64,000 nt of DNA from Spongilla lacustris. Lineage: Eukaryota; Porifera; Demospongiae; Spongillida; Spongillidae. The first letter of the stretch is position 1. Every line of letters begins with the position of its first letter. Below, in pieces: positions 1 to 16,592 of this stretch. The position numbers and the translations under genes are program-made. Below the pieces are notes generated by a model. That model saw only the letters and a list, made by a program, of their open reading frames with translations, did no database searches and was not told the DNA's origin. The stretch spans positions 7,543,188-7,607,187 of the forward strand of contig OX442433.1 of assembly GCA_949361645.1 (NCBI GenBank). Direction: 5' to 3'.

Positions 1-764
1 TTGACAGCTCTCTCCAGCCTTGCTAGCTCACTGCTGGGGTCCACAGTCCCTTGGAATATAGGCTTGAACTGAAACACCATGATTTACAGATCTGTTAAAC
101 TTGGTAGCACTAAAGCACAACACAGTTCTTTACTTGGTTCATTCCGGCATTGGTGAAGAGGAGGGAGGGGTCGTCCAACGGTATGACAGAAGAACTAGGG
201 ATGCGAACATGACCTCTCTGGGCAAAGTAATTTATGAAGCTCTGTCTGATGTGACTAGCGTTAGGCACCGGGTCTGCTGTGCTTGTAGCGAGCCTGGCTG
301 AAGAAGGAACCTTGTAGAAACAGAAACAGACATGGTGGAAATTACGTTGTGGAGGAATTCAAGCAAAAAATGACACAACTCGTGTAAGGAATACGGGGTC
401 ATGGGCGACATATGTATCTAAGAGCGCGTGCCTATTCTAGCACTGCGTGTGTACCCGTCTCGGAATTCGCAACGCTCCAAAGAACATCTCGTTGATTTTA
501 AAAATAAAAACTTATCTGACTGCTTTTAATAATAATAAACCAACCAAACCCCGAGTGGGGTCGAGAGAGCGGGATGTCTGACATTTATTTCTTGCTCAAC
601 ATACATGCAGCTGCCTAGTATAGATACATGGTTTAAAAATAAAATAAAAATGCTTGCATGCTACCTGCTATTATTAAATTGGGGGGGGGGAAGTTACTAG
701 AAGTATGTCTCGTACCCAGTTCATTACACGTGATTGACGCGCGCGTGTTTGCATTAGAGGAAAA
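1..764. other. Window edge and upstream region of the first cytochrome b5 gene
   Basis: No gene is assignable with confidence. An open frame after an AG at 88-89 runs to a stop at 301 on the plus strand and could be the last exon of a gene entering from the left, but it matches no family I know. AT-rich sequence with AATAAA-like strings lies at 505-540. A G homopolymer lies at 679-688. Confidence 0.4.
727..732. promoter_or_regulatory. CACGTG E-box upstream of the first cytochrome b5 start
   Basis: A palindromic CACGTG lies 33 bases upstream of the ATG at 765. The same hexamer occurs twice just before the second cytochrome b5 and twice in the ABHD5/rhophilin divergent promoter. bHLH-type factors bind this motif; use here is inferred. 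Confidence 0.4.
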
Positions 765-3588
765 ATGTCTGGAGAGTGTCCATTTGCTCCAACATCGGCC
801 GAGGATAAGCAGCTGCCCAAGTACACATGGGAAGAAATTAAGGAACACAGTCATTCGAAATCATTGTGGGTTGTCGTCCATGACAACGTATATGACGTTA
901 CTAAGTTTCTAGAGGAGGTTAGTTCGTTTTGCTTGTACATATCTACGTATTATAGCCGCACACGTGATCCCAGCACCCAGGAGGCGAAGAAGTGTTGTTG
1001 GAACAAGCGGGTAGGAAGTTTGGGTAGTCTTTAGGGTTCTTACCAACAAATGTGCATGTGTTCTGTTGTAGGGAGGGATGCAACTGAAGCATTTGAGGAT
1101 GTGGGCCATTCCCCCGACGCCAGGGAGCTTCAGAAGAAGTATCACATTGGTACCGTTTCTGGACCTCGAAAAGCTCCAGTCCAGGTGAGGTAGTGGGAGG
1201 TGGGTGGGGTGTAGGTTGGGAAGGAGTTGTAGGTAGGGAAGGAGGTGTAGGTAGGGAAGGAGGTGTAGGTAGGGAAGGAGGTGTAGGTAGGGAAGGAGGT
1301 TTAGGTAGGGAAGGAGGTGTAGGTAGGGAAGGAGGTGTAGGTAGGGAAGGAGGTGTAGGTAGGGAAGGAGGTGTAGGTAGGGAAGGAGGTGTAGGTAGGG
1401 AAGGAGGTGTAGGTGGGGAAGGAGGTGTAGGTGGGGAAGGAGGTGTAGGTGGGGAAGGAGGTGTAGGTGGGGAAGGAGGTGTAGGTGGGGAAGGAGGTGT
1501 AGGTGGGGAAGGAGGTGTAGGTGGGGAAGGAGGTGTAGGTAGGGAAGGAGGTGTAGGTAGGGAAGGAGGTGTAGGTAGGGAAGGAGGTGTAGGTAGGGAA
1601 GGAGGTGTAGGTGGGGAAGGAGGTGTAGGTGGGGAAGGAGGTGTAGGTGGGGAAGGAGGTGTAGGTAGGGAAGGAGGTGTAGGTAGGGAAGGAGGTGTAG
1701 GTAGGGAAGGAGGTGTAGGTAGGGAAGGAGGTGTAGGTAGGGAAGGAGGTGTAGGTAGGGAAGGAGGTGTAGGTAGGGAAGGAGGTGTAGGTAGGGAAGG
1801 AGGTGTAGGTAGGGAAGGAGGTGTAGGTGGGGAAGGAGGTGTAGGTAGGGAAGGAGGTGTAGGTAGGGAAGGAGGTGTAGGTGGGGAAGGAGGTGTAGGT
1901 AGGGAAGGAGGTGTAGGTGGGGAAGGAGGTGTAGGTAGGGAAGGAGGTGTAGGTGGGGAAGGAGGTGTAGGTGGGGAAGGAGGTGTAGGTAGGGAAGGAG
2001 GTGTAGGTAGGGAAGGAGGTGTAGGTAGGGAAGGAGGAGGTGTAGGTAGGGAAGGAGGAGGTGTAGGTAGGGAAGGAGGTGTAGGTGGGGAAGGAGGTGT
2101 AGGTAGGGAAGGAGGTGTAGGTAGGGAAGGAGGTGTAGGTAGGGAAGGAGGAGGTGTAGGTAGGGAAGGAGGAGGTGTAGGTAGGGAAGGAGGAGGTGTA
2201 GGTAGGGAAGGAGGAGGTGTAGGTAGGGAAGGAGGAGGTGTAGGTAGGGAAGGAGGAGGTGTAGGTAGGGAAGGAGGTGTAAAGTAGGGAAGGAGGTGTA
2301 GGTAGGGAAGGAGGAGTAGGTAGGGAAGGTGTAGGTAGGGAAGGAGGTGTAGGTAGGGAAGGAGGAGGTGTAGGTAGGGAAGGAGGTGTAGGTAGGGAAG
2401 GAGGAGGTGTAGGTAGGGAAGGAGGTGTAGGTAGGGAAGGAGGAGGTGTAGGTAGGGAAGGAGGTGTAGGTAGGGAAGGTGTAGGTAGGGAAGGAGGTGT
2501 AGGTAGGGAAGGAGGAGGTGTAGGTAGGAAAGTAAGATGACTTTTATGTTAAGTGATCTTTGTGCTTTTATTATAGAAAAAGATCCAACCTACTGCTCCT
2601 GAAGGAAGGTGTGTTGAATGTGGTGTATGTTTTCATTGATAGAATGCACCCAATACTTCTAAAAGGGTCAGCATGCGTTCTATTTAATGCCAACTTTGCA
2701 ACAACATTCATATGTATGTACATTGCATACCTGGGTGACCAGTATGACCTTTGACCCACTATCTCCTGATGTACCTCCTCACTGGCTTATGGTGTGATCT
2801 TGTGTCAAAGGTCAAATACTGTTGCTGCCAATGATTAATACAGAAGGGGGGTGTGGTGTTGGATATACTAGGTTCATTCCCAAGTTGTACATAGAGCCAG
2901 TGATGAATGAGGATATTAGCAATATTGATAACTGAATACTTGAGTGACATTATGTAGCAAAAGATTGATAAGTTAAAATTTCCAAGTGGACTGATTGTAA
3001 GTAGTACCTTGGCCTGGTGATCATAGCACCTTGGGGAATGGGGGCCTGGTGATCGTAGCACCTTGGGGAATGGGGGCCTGGTGATCGTAGCACCTTGGGG
3101 TTCCAATGGGGGCCTGGTGATTGTCTTGGGGAACGGGGGCTTGGTGATCGTAGCACCTTGGGGAATGGGGGCCTGGTGATCATAGCACCTTGGGGAACGG
3201 GGGGGCCTGGTGATCGTAGCACCTTGGGGAATGGGGGCCTGGTGATCGTAGCACCTTGGGGAATGGGGGCCTGGTGATCGTAGCACCTTGGGGAATGGGG
3301 GCCTGGTGATCGTAGCACTTTGGGGAATGGGGGCCTGGTGATCATAGCACCTTGGGGAACGGGGGGGCCTGGTGATCGTAGCACCTTGGGGAATGGGGGC
3401 CTGGTGATCGTAGCACCTTGGGGGAATGTGATGGTAGCAACTTGGGTGTGGTGATTTTCATTCATATGATGTTAAGCTTTTCTTCTAAATGCAGCTCATC
3501 ATCATCCTGGCTTATTCCTGCACTGCTGTTAGCCATTGGAGCTGTCATTGGTCTGTTGGTCTACACATCATATACTGATGCAAAATAA
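765..3588 (+). CDS. CYB5: Tail-anchored cytochrome b5, copy 1 (5 exons)
   Basis: Heme electron carrier of the ER or outer mitochondrial membrane, donating electrons to desaturases, hydroxylases and similar enzymes. Exons 765-917, 974-1010, 1072-1184, 2577-2608 and 3495-3588 join in phase to 142 residues. Seen: the HPGG motif, whose His52 is the first axial heme ligand; the second ligand His76 in [10 protein letters not shown]; a short polar linker; a Ser-rich stretch and one hydrophobic segment (about 117-135) ending in a short polar tail, as in tail-anchored b5. The start is the first ATG after an E-box, with family-typical spacing to HPGG. An AATAAA (3585-3590) overlaps the stop. Introns 3 and 4 carry large tandem arrays. 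A tandem paralog with the same exon phases follows at 7345. The family call is firm; ER versus mitochondrial type is not resolved. Confidence 0.95.
1196..2533. repeat. 18-21 bp G-rich minisatellite in cytochrome b5 intron 3
   Basis: Roughly 70 copies of an 18 bp unit (core GTGTAGGTAGGGAAGGAG), with a 21 bp variant carrying an extra GGA and A/G interspersion (TAGGTAGGG or TAGGTGGGG). It starts about 11 bases after the exon 3 donor at 1185. Every unit has a donor-like GGAG/GTGTAGG junction. The long open frame across it is a repeat artefact. Confidence 0.95.
3003..3425. repeat. Roughly 31 bp minisatellite in cytochrome b5 intron 4
   Basis: About 13 imperfect copies containing GGCCTGGTGATCGTAGCACC followed by TTGGGGAATGGG. 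It lies about 400 bases from the donor, so unlike other arrays here it is not seeded at a splice site. Confidence 0.9.
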
Positions 3589-4430
3589 AGCAACAAATGG
3601 ACTCCTGAAGAAACTACTAGATCATAAAATGTATAGCTGCAAATGATATGTGTGTTTTCTTTTTTACTATTATGCAATGTTGAAATATTTATAGAGGTCG
3701 AAAGTGGACGGTCAACGGTGGTTGGCATTTTTGCATCGCATTTGGGGATTTTAAAACCGTATTCTGCATGTTGAGGGTAGAAGAAAGTGCAAATGTGAAA
3801 TACTGTTACAATCAAAGGCTCTTTTGACGCTTAACAATATAGTAAAGATGCCAAAACAGATTAATTAATATGACTCATGTTGGAAGCTAGTCGCCACTTA
3901 AGACTAAGCCTACTGGGTACGAGTAGCTGTATGGAACGTTTCACTCGTCCTCAGTCCCTCGATTTCAACAGGCCAGGTGTGGGTCCCCAGACTACAGTCC
4001 AGGATGATGGATTTGTTTTTTTTTTTTAAATCTGCCGTTCACCGTACCGTGACCGTTCAGAGCTGGCGGAAGCCTTTCTAGATTGGTCCGGCGAAGGGGC
4101 GTGGTGCCAGGGAAACCTATTAGGGGTCTGGGCGGAGCCTCAGGCGCTTTGCCACGGTGGTCTGCTCTCATTGAACGCGTGGAAACTAAGCCCTACGCCC
4201 CGAAAAATTGAAATGGTTACGTACTCCCATAGCAACGAACCTGACAACCGATGCCTTTTAGAACCAGCTGTGCACGGGGTACATAAAACGTAATCAAAAC
4301 CTAAAAGCCATACTAGCAGTGATAAATACCTTTGAACTATATTGTAAGCAAAAATCACGTGGCCTGGTGTTGCCAACTGTCGGCTCTGGTACTTCAAACC
4401 TATCGACTTACGCACGGCGATCACCGACTA
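3589..4430. other. Intergenic region after cytochrome b5 copy 1
   Basis: The 3' flank of copy 1, an A/T tract at about 4014-4028, and no supported coding region. From about 4440 it shows similarity, inverted, to 6786-6905 on the far side of the RAG1-like fragment. Confidence 0.5.
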
Positions 4431-4439
4431 CATGTGTTC

Positions 4440-4560
4440 AAAAAACTACAACGACGCTCGGTGACTGAATTGGAACATGCCAAAGCTATCACGGTAAAGT
4501 TAGTTGTTTGTACTGTCGTTTTTTCGTACAGGTTAGTGGCAACGCATTTTCTGAAGTAGA
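4440..4560. repeat. Left member of an imperfect inverted repeat flanking the RAG1-like fragment
   Basis: A 19-base string AGTGGCAACGCATTTTCTG lies here and its reverse complement lies at about 6792-6812. A second matching block, GGTGACTGAATTGG, pairs with the complement near 6870-6885. The blocks keep the same order and similar spacing, so this is more than one chance word. Confidence 0.6.
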
Positions 4561-4739
4561 TTTCTAGCCTTTGAAAATCCACCATTTTGGTGTCTTTTTG
4601 GGGGTGGGGGAATTAATATTTGCGCAATGAAGTGGGTTTAACAGAGCGTTTAAAATATAGCCTTACATTTCTTTTGGTCTAAATTTAACTCCATGCTCGT
4701 ATGTAAATAGATTGAGCTTGAACTGAATTATTATTTATT

Positions 4740-6705
4740 CTTTACTCTCTTGGCTGGAGGGGGTATGGCAGCTACCAATTGTGGCTCAATACTTAGTAAG
4801 TGTTCTTGCACAATGCGCATCAGGTTCTGCATGTGGTTGTGGATTGGAGCAAATGTCAAGCCAAGAATTTTGCATGAATTGACTTGGCCCCTGAAAAGGG
4901 GGCTGTTTCTCCTTTGGGGTTATCGCCAACAATTTGGCTGGATATGTGGTGCATCCTTTCCTCACCAGCTAGACAGATTCCTGATGATTTGAGCCACCTG
5001 AAACACCAGTGAGTTAGAATTGAGCCTTTGCTGTATGTTGTGACACACCGCCTTAGAAGCCTCAGTGTATTCCAAGGTATGGCAAGCCCAGCCTTAATCG
5101 CCGGCAATACATGTACCTGAACTTCAGTCCATGATGAGTAGGCAGCTGTAGTTTAGCTCTGGTGACATGCACGAATGTCATTGGCAGAAGTGAGTGTATA
5201 TATTATGTAACCTCTGTACAAGTCATTGATATTCACTTAACTGCTTCCCCTGTAGCAAGTTGTATGATGGCTTTGTCAGGACTAGCTGGTAGAGATTACT
5301 CTCTTCAGCAAAACCCGCTGCTTGCTTCTCCTCCTCAGGTGTAAGTGTTGGTGCACACTCATGCTCTTCATAGTCACCATCCTTAATCATTATATCCCTG
5401 CTGCAGTCTGTATACAGTGCTCCTGGCAGCAGCAGCATTATCACACTTGATGATAGTCTGACTAGGGGACCATCCTGGTGACAATCCTCTGAGCAGCAGG
5501 GGATTTTCCTCTGGGCAGCAGGGGATCATCCTCTGAGCAGCAGGGGACCATCCTCTGAGCAGCAGGGGACCATCCTCTGATCAGCAGGGGACCGTCCTCT
5601 GAGCAGCATGGGACTGTCCTCTGAGCGGCAGGGGATCATCCTCTGAGCAGCAGGAGATCATCCTCGGAGCAGCAGGGGATCATCCTCTGAGCAGCAGGGG
5701 ACCATCCTCTGATCAGCAGGGGACCATCCTCTGATCAGCAGGGGACCGTCCTCTGAGCAGCATGGGACTGTCCTCTGAACAGCAGGGGATCATCCTCTGA
5801 GCAACAGGGGATCATCCTCTGGGCAGCATGGGACCATCCTCTGAGCAGCAGGGGACCGTCCTCTGAGCAGCAGGGGGCCATCCTCTGAGCAGCATGGGAC
5901 TGTCCTCTGAGCAGCATGGGACCATCCTCTGAGCAGCAGGGGACCGTCCTCTGAGCAGCAGGGGGCCATCCTCTGAGCAGCATGGGACTGTCCTCTGAGC
6001 AGCAGGGGATCATCCTCTGAGCAGCAGGAGATCATCCTCTGAGTAGCAGTGGATCATCCTCTGATCAGCAGGGAACCATCCTCTGAGCAGCAGGGGATCA
6101 TCCTCTGAGCAGCAGGGGATCATCCTCTGGGCAGCATGGGACCATCCTCTGGGCAGCATGGGACCATTACTGAGCAACATGGGACCATCTCTGAGCAGCA
6201 GAGGACTATCCGTCCTCTGAGCAGCATGGACGGTTCACAGCATCATATGCTGCTATCCACTCCCGGAGGCATTTGGAGCACACCAGTGCACCACACAGCA
6301 GCTCCAGTGGCTGTGAGAGGGTGTTGGAGCACAGTGCACACTTCAGCTCCTTTAGCATTGATAGGTTGTTAGCTCTTGCCAAAGGTGGGCTAGGCTCACT
6401 ATGGAGAACTAGAGGAGGGGCAATCTTCTCAAGATGACCTCTTATGATGTCATATGTTTACTTGTTTTGCCACTCAAATAGCATCACTACACATTTGTGA
6501 TGCACTCACTTTGTGATGGCACAGATGGTTCTCTACATACCCAGCTTACATTGCATGCAGAACATCTCAGGGTTACATCATCCCCAGATGTGTCAATGTC
6601 AAAAGCTATTTTCAGCTCAGCTGAGAATGCTATGCACTCAGAGCTGGTTCTTTTCTTTGCCCTGTACTTCGTTAGCCTCTGCCCACACACTCTGCAAAGT
6701 ATGGA
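4740..6705 (-). pseudogene. RAG1 N-terminal-like (N-RAG-TP-type) transposon-derived gene, degraded
   Basis: The minus-strand fragments read in family order. (1) 6705-6550: LCRVCGQRL, then a Cys-rich block ending in a GTAAGC donor. (2) About 6408-6235: a RING-like half finger with CALC, LCGALVCSKCLREW, then RPCC. (3) A 21 bp minisatellite continuing that frame. (4) 5444-5223: CSRDIMIKDGDYEEHEC, a Cys/His block, then LTPEEEKQAAG. (5) 5107-4850: IPWNTLRLLRR, RWLKSSGI and IVGDNPKGETAPFS. (6) A frameshifted continuation to 4740. These motifs match, from memory, a family widespread in cnidarian and sponge genomes whose amino-terminal half resembles RAG1. Frameshifts, stops and the internal array mark it as broken. 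Function in intact relatives is unknown. A family search with the concatenated fragments would decide. Confidence 0.68.
5461..6235. repeat. 21 bp minisatellite inside the RAG1-like fragment
   Basis: More than 35 imperfect copies containing CATCCTCTGAGCAGCAGGGG. On the minus strand the unit continues the reading frame of the RING-like exon (RPCCSEDG), suggesting it grew from the coding sequence at that point. Confidence 0.92.
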
Positions 6706-6785
6706 AATTGTAATCCATACCTATAATGTATAGGGCAAAACCACAACGTACGTCGATTATTCATGCAATACGCTCAGCTTGTTCG

Positions 6786-6905
6786 TGGTGACAGAAAATG
6801 CGTTGCCACTTCAGGTTAGTAAATTCTGGTAGCCACATGCCTCCTGAGCATCGCTGTAGTACTCATACCTACCAGTTCAGTCACCAAAGGCTACGTCGTC
6901 GCATT
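6786..6905. repeat. Right member of the inverted repeat flanking the RAG1-like fragment
   Basis: Reverse-complement partner of 4440-4560, sharing a 19-base exact word and a second conserved block. Confidence 0.6.
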
Positions 6906-7344
6906 TAGTAACGCCCTCCTTCTAAATACGTATCGCGTGACCTTGCTAAACGGTATGCGCATGCTATCTATGTGGAATTTCAATTGTGCGCATTGACTGG
7001 ACATGACAGGAAAAGGAATGCAGTGTTTGAGTTCGTTTTCACTTTTTGATTTGCTAGTTCTGGTGAGTTATGGTTTGCTTTTAAACATCAGATGTCTATA
7101 ATGAGCCATCAGTTAAGAAATATATGGTAATACCGTAAATGATCTAATTATTGACTTAGTTTCCAGCCGCATACAACCGTGTTGCAACTTTCAAAAGTCA
7201 CAAAGCATAGTAGTAACATGTAACAACTGATTCATTGAATAGTAAATACGACACCTGTACCTCGTTCCCAATCTCTGTGCATTGGAGTCGTCATTTGCAC
7301 GTGACGCGGCGTGCTTTCATTTATCACGTGAGCACTTGAAAGAG
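6906..7344. promoter_or_regulatory. Upstream region of cytochrome b5 copy 2 with two CACGTG E-boxes
   Basis: CACGTG lies at 7298-7303 and 7325-7330, the second 15 bases before the ATG at 7345 and in the extended form ATCACGTGAG. No other gene is seen in this stretch. Confidence 0.45.
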
Positions 7345-10300
7345 ATGTCGTCCAAGGCTGAAGAGCGTCTCATTACTTGGGAAGAAGTAAAGAAACACAA
7401 TTCTGCAACGTCCCTATGGGTGGTTATAAATGGGAAAGTGTATGACGTCACTGAGTTCGCTAAAGAGGTATTGCATTCTGCCTGGATAGCTGTTTACCTC
7501 TAGTTCGTACTAAGGGCAATCGTAATATAGCTGAGCTCTCTTTAAACGGTATCAGAGAGATATGCTCGCTTGCCGTTTGGGGGTTGTTTGCAGTGATCCA
7601 TTATGTCAACTTCTTTTCGTCTGCAGCATCCGGGCGGTGACGAAATACTGCTTGAGCATGGAGGTAAGTAGCCTGTGCGTATGTGGAGGCAGAGATTAGT
7701 TGGGCGTAGCCCGACCTTCGCGTATCGGGTATCAAACCTATGCTGTTTTTGTACAAGCTGCAACGGGGATTGCAGTCCAATCAGAATGCAGCATTTCAAT
7801 GCAGGCAATTATTGCCCAATAAATGCATTCTGCGGCAGCTGGTAGTAAAGCCAATCTGATGTACACTTAATTTACACGCTTATTCTTATGCAGCATTGGT
7901 ACCGATTGCGTAATACGCCAAACTTCATTTTCCGATTGCATAATACACCTGTAAAATGAATAGGTTTGATACCCGTCCTTCCGCCAATCGATAGAGGGCT
8001 ATTATGTAAAAGCACCAGATACGACACTACAAAACGTTGCCCGTTGTTTCCTGAAGCATTTTATTTACTTTGGGGTGGATTTTTTTCTTCTTTGCAGTTT
8101 TGTACCCCCCAATTCATGCACTTGCATAGGAAAAGCTACATATTTTTATCCATAAATGGATTACTCTGTCCAAAACATTGGTAGCTGAGGTGTCTCATCC
8201 TAATAGCTCAAGTTGTACATACAGTGGTGTCTTCTTGTTGAAGTACTTTGAAGCTGAATTCAGCTCCCATCGCTTTAAAAAAAACCCCAACTTGAAATGT
8301 TAAGCCATTGATGTGCTGCCATCAAGCACCATAGGCCACTGGTCACGGGTGACTGGTTCAACCCAATGTCCCTTGACTCGGAGACATTTACAGCAACTAG
8401 CTGGCATGAAGTTGTGTGCGAGCATTGCTGTGGAGATGCTTTTCATTTTTACGATGATGTTGTCCTAACCATATAATATCTATGTCCTAACTGAAGTTTG
8501 GCTTTACCCACCACCTTTGAAAAAGAGTATATCGTAAAATGCCGTTTATGTGTGTTGATATTTCATGTACATACACTTAAGCATCTAGTAATGAGGCAAT
8601 TCAGGTCTGTAGTACCCAGTGCACACATGAGACAAAACTGTTGGACAAAGAAAAGGATACCCATATCAGGCCGTAGAGAATTGGGAAAGCCAATATACAA
8701 AAGAATATCCTCAAACCACTATTTGTGCTTATTGCATTACGCACACCAAGTTTCGTTAAAACAGCTGTTGTGACTAAGCAGATACTGTCGGACAAAAACT
8801 GCCCTACTGTCATAGCAAAAATTTTATGAAATACATTTATAACATTGTGACAGAGTATATTTTGATAAAACAGATCTTAACAAACTCGATTTCAATGACA
8901 AACCGTGTTCTGGACCTAGATTAAGTTTCTTTGCACACTCTACTATGCCAAAGGTGTGAATAATATGCCGTCAGATGGCTAAATATGACAATACAATGTA
9001 TTGCGCAAGTGATACATTTCCAATCCCTCTATATATTATTTCTGGAGGTGATATGAAGTGATATGCATGTGAGGTCAAGTGATATGCATGTGAGGTCAAG
9101 TGATATGCATGTGAGGTTAAGTGATATGCATGTGAGGTCAAGTGATATGCATGTGAGGTTAAGTGATATGCATGTGAGGTTAAGTGATATGGATGTGAGG
9201 TCAAGTGATATGCATATGAGGTCATGTGAGGTAAATGTCATGCTTTGACTGGGTTTTTGGTACAATCAGGGATCGATGCGACAGCAGATTTTGAGAGTGT
9301 TGGTCACTCGAGTGATGCACGAGAGCTGCAGAAGAAGTATTTGATTGGAACAGTCACAGACAAGCCTGTGAGTAACTAAAGCTATGTACAGCACTGTGTC
9401 CATGTATGTAAACAGGCATGGTTTTCTACCGTGTGTTTCTGTTGTAGAGCTATTAACGTCTTGTGTAATCAATGATCCATGTTTGCTTATGTGCAAGTCT
9501 GGAAATTTTGTTGTCGTTAATTTTGTGGGGCACCCCAATACAGATGACCTTCCTGATCCATGTCATCAATTCTCAAAATGATTCGTCCAATGAAGTTTAG
9601 CGTATGGGCTAAACACAATTAATTGGCACCAGCTGCCGGCCGCATTCACTGTGCCCGCCCTGTCAAATGAGATGTTAGCATGCGTGCGTATAGCTGAGGG
9701 GGGTTAAGGGGCGCCAGATGCCTGCCACGCTCACCATGCCCACTCAATTGTAGCTACATCGGCCGTTGTGCACAGTGCGGTGTACCCAGTTAACTTATAT
9801 AAACCCTACACTGGACCCCATAGACGATGTGTACGTTATACAATGAATCGCGAAGACTTTTTACTCCACCTCCTGCCCCGCCCCGGTCTCTGCCACACCT
9901 CCTGCCCCGCCCTGGCCTCTGCCACACCTCTCGCCCTGGCCTCTGCCACACCTCTTGCCCCGCCCTGGCCTCTGCCAAACCTCTCGCCCCGCCCTGGCCT
10001 CTGCCACACCTCCTGCCCCGCCCTGGCCTCTGCCACACCTCTCGCCCCGCCCCGGCCTCTGCCACACCTCTCCATCCCTTCACAGGGATGTGACCTAGTC
10101 TGGGCAGCTGATCCGCCCACCCTGCAACAGGGGGGCTGATCCTCACACACACCCCTCGGTGCCCTGCGGGGTACCAATGGGGCGGTACCCAGATACCCAC
10201 CGAAAGGGGAAATGGTATCCAACTACCCGTATGTCGCCAAACCACTCGTGCTGGCAACAGTAATTAACAAATCATAAAGCTATAGAACATGCAATATAGG

Positions 10301-11213
10301 AAAGAGCTCAAAGGTATGGGTAGGCATAATAATACCGTCAGTGATTCTAGCTAATAGCATATAATACTTGTCTTATACTTGTGAACTTCCATGTCTGTTT
10401 TTGCACTTACGTGTATGCCGTATATTTAAGTTTAAATGTTTGTGAGACTTCTATGCTGTAATGACGCTAACATTAGACTTAAATTGTGGCAGAGATATAA
10501 TTCAACAAGCCTCTAAAATGGATCGAATGCTTATGACAAGTGGAAGGAGGAACTCTTTCTTAGGTCTGAGAGCTTCTGTGTCAGCAGTTCCACCATGATG
10601 TAGTTAATTGCCCACTATTTGTGAAAGGCTAATTGAGTCTATTTCACTAATTGCACTCTGTGATAGCTCTGTCTACCTCTTAGTGACAGAGATGGGTATG
10701 AACTATGCGCTCATTCAGTTAAGATCGGAAGGTCTTGGGGTTCTTATGAACCGCTTCCCTGAGCAGTGTTTTGTTTTTGACATCATGCCCAAATTTTTTT
10801 GGGTCTGACATTATAGGGGGACTCTGTTTTATTAGACCTGGCAGTTAGGCCAGCAGTTATTGGAGTATGTTTAATGATCTCTGCATTGTGGGTGGTATTA
10901 GCATGCACATGGGCTATCTGTAGATCTATGTACATGTCTCCTTTATGCAAGTGTGTACACAATTGGAGCCAGTATACATTGTACCTGTTTCAGGTATGTC
11001 AATTACATCACACATGTCTGAAACAGGTACTTCGGATATCAGCTCTGATTCAGAGGGGTGGTATACAGTAATTCAAATGTTTTATATCCATCTCTGTTCT
11101 GTCAGGTACCATCAGAATGCTGCTGCCTGGACTACCGAAAATGGATAGTACCTGCAGTCATAGTGGGACTACTAGGTGTTGGTATCATTGTGGCGTATAG
11201 GTTACGGAAGTAG
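7345..11213 (+). CDS. CYB5: Tail-anchored cytochrome b5, copy 2
   Basis: Same role as copy 1. Exons 7345-7467, 7627-7663, 9270-9367 and 11106-11213 are secure and keep the phases of copy 1. Seen: HPGG with His42 as first heme ligand, [14 protein letters not shown] with His66 as second, and a last exon encoding a hydrophobic segment ([19 protein letters not shown]) followed by basic RLRK. One small linker exon may lie between 9368 and 11105: a 33-base phase-0 candidate at about 10995-11027 fits but is not supported by any conserved sequence. An in-frame GTG/TTG upstream exists, but the ATG at 7345 matches the family start and lies just after two E-boxes. The gene ends 172 bases from the end of the convergent dolichol kinase gene. 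Confidence 0.9.
9045..9232. repeat. 21 bp minisatellite in cytochrome b5 copy 2 intron 2
   Basis: About 9 copies containing GTGATATGCATGTGAGGT, alternating TCAA and TTAA ends. It lies just before the acceptor of the 9270 exon. Confidence 0.92.
9870..10075. repeat. Roughly 30 bp C-rich minisatellite in cytochrome b5 copy 2
   Basis: About 7 copies containing CTCTGCCACACCTCTCGCCC. Intronic; the several open frames over it are artefacts. Confidence 0.9.
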
Positions 11214-11385
11214 CTGCAATGAGGCGTGCACAGGACAGTACAGCAGCCTATCCATGTTTTCTCTAATTGCTTTTGATGTGGAAAGTCATTTTGCTGTACC
11301 ACACATATATATATGTACTCACTGTTGTAGAATGATATTTGATGATCTGAATACATGTACATGTTCTGTGTAATCTGTAGACAAC

Positions 11386-16592
<5,207 letters not shown>

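Noticed and set aside
101..301. 66-codon open frame at the window start
   Set aside because: No ATG, no recognised family, length within chance; kept only as a possible terminal exon.
1193..2287. Long open frame of Gly/Val/Glu/Arg repeats
   Set aside because: Translation of the 18 bp intronic minisatellite; it lies between secure cytochrome b5 exons and has no conserved sequence.
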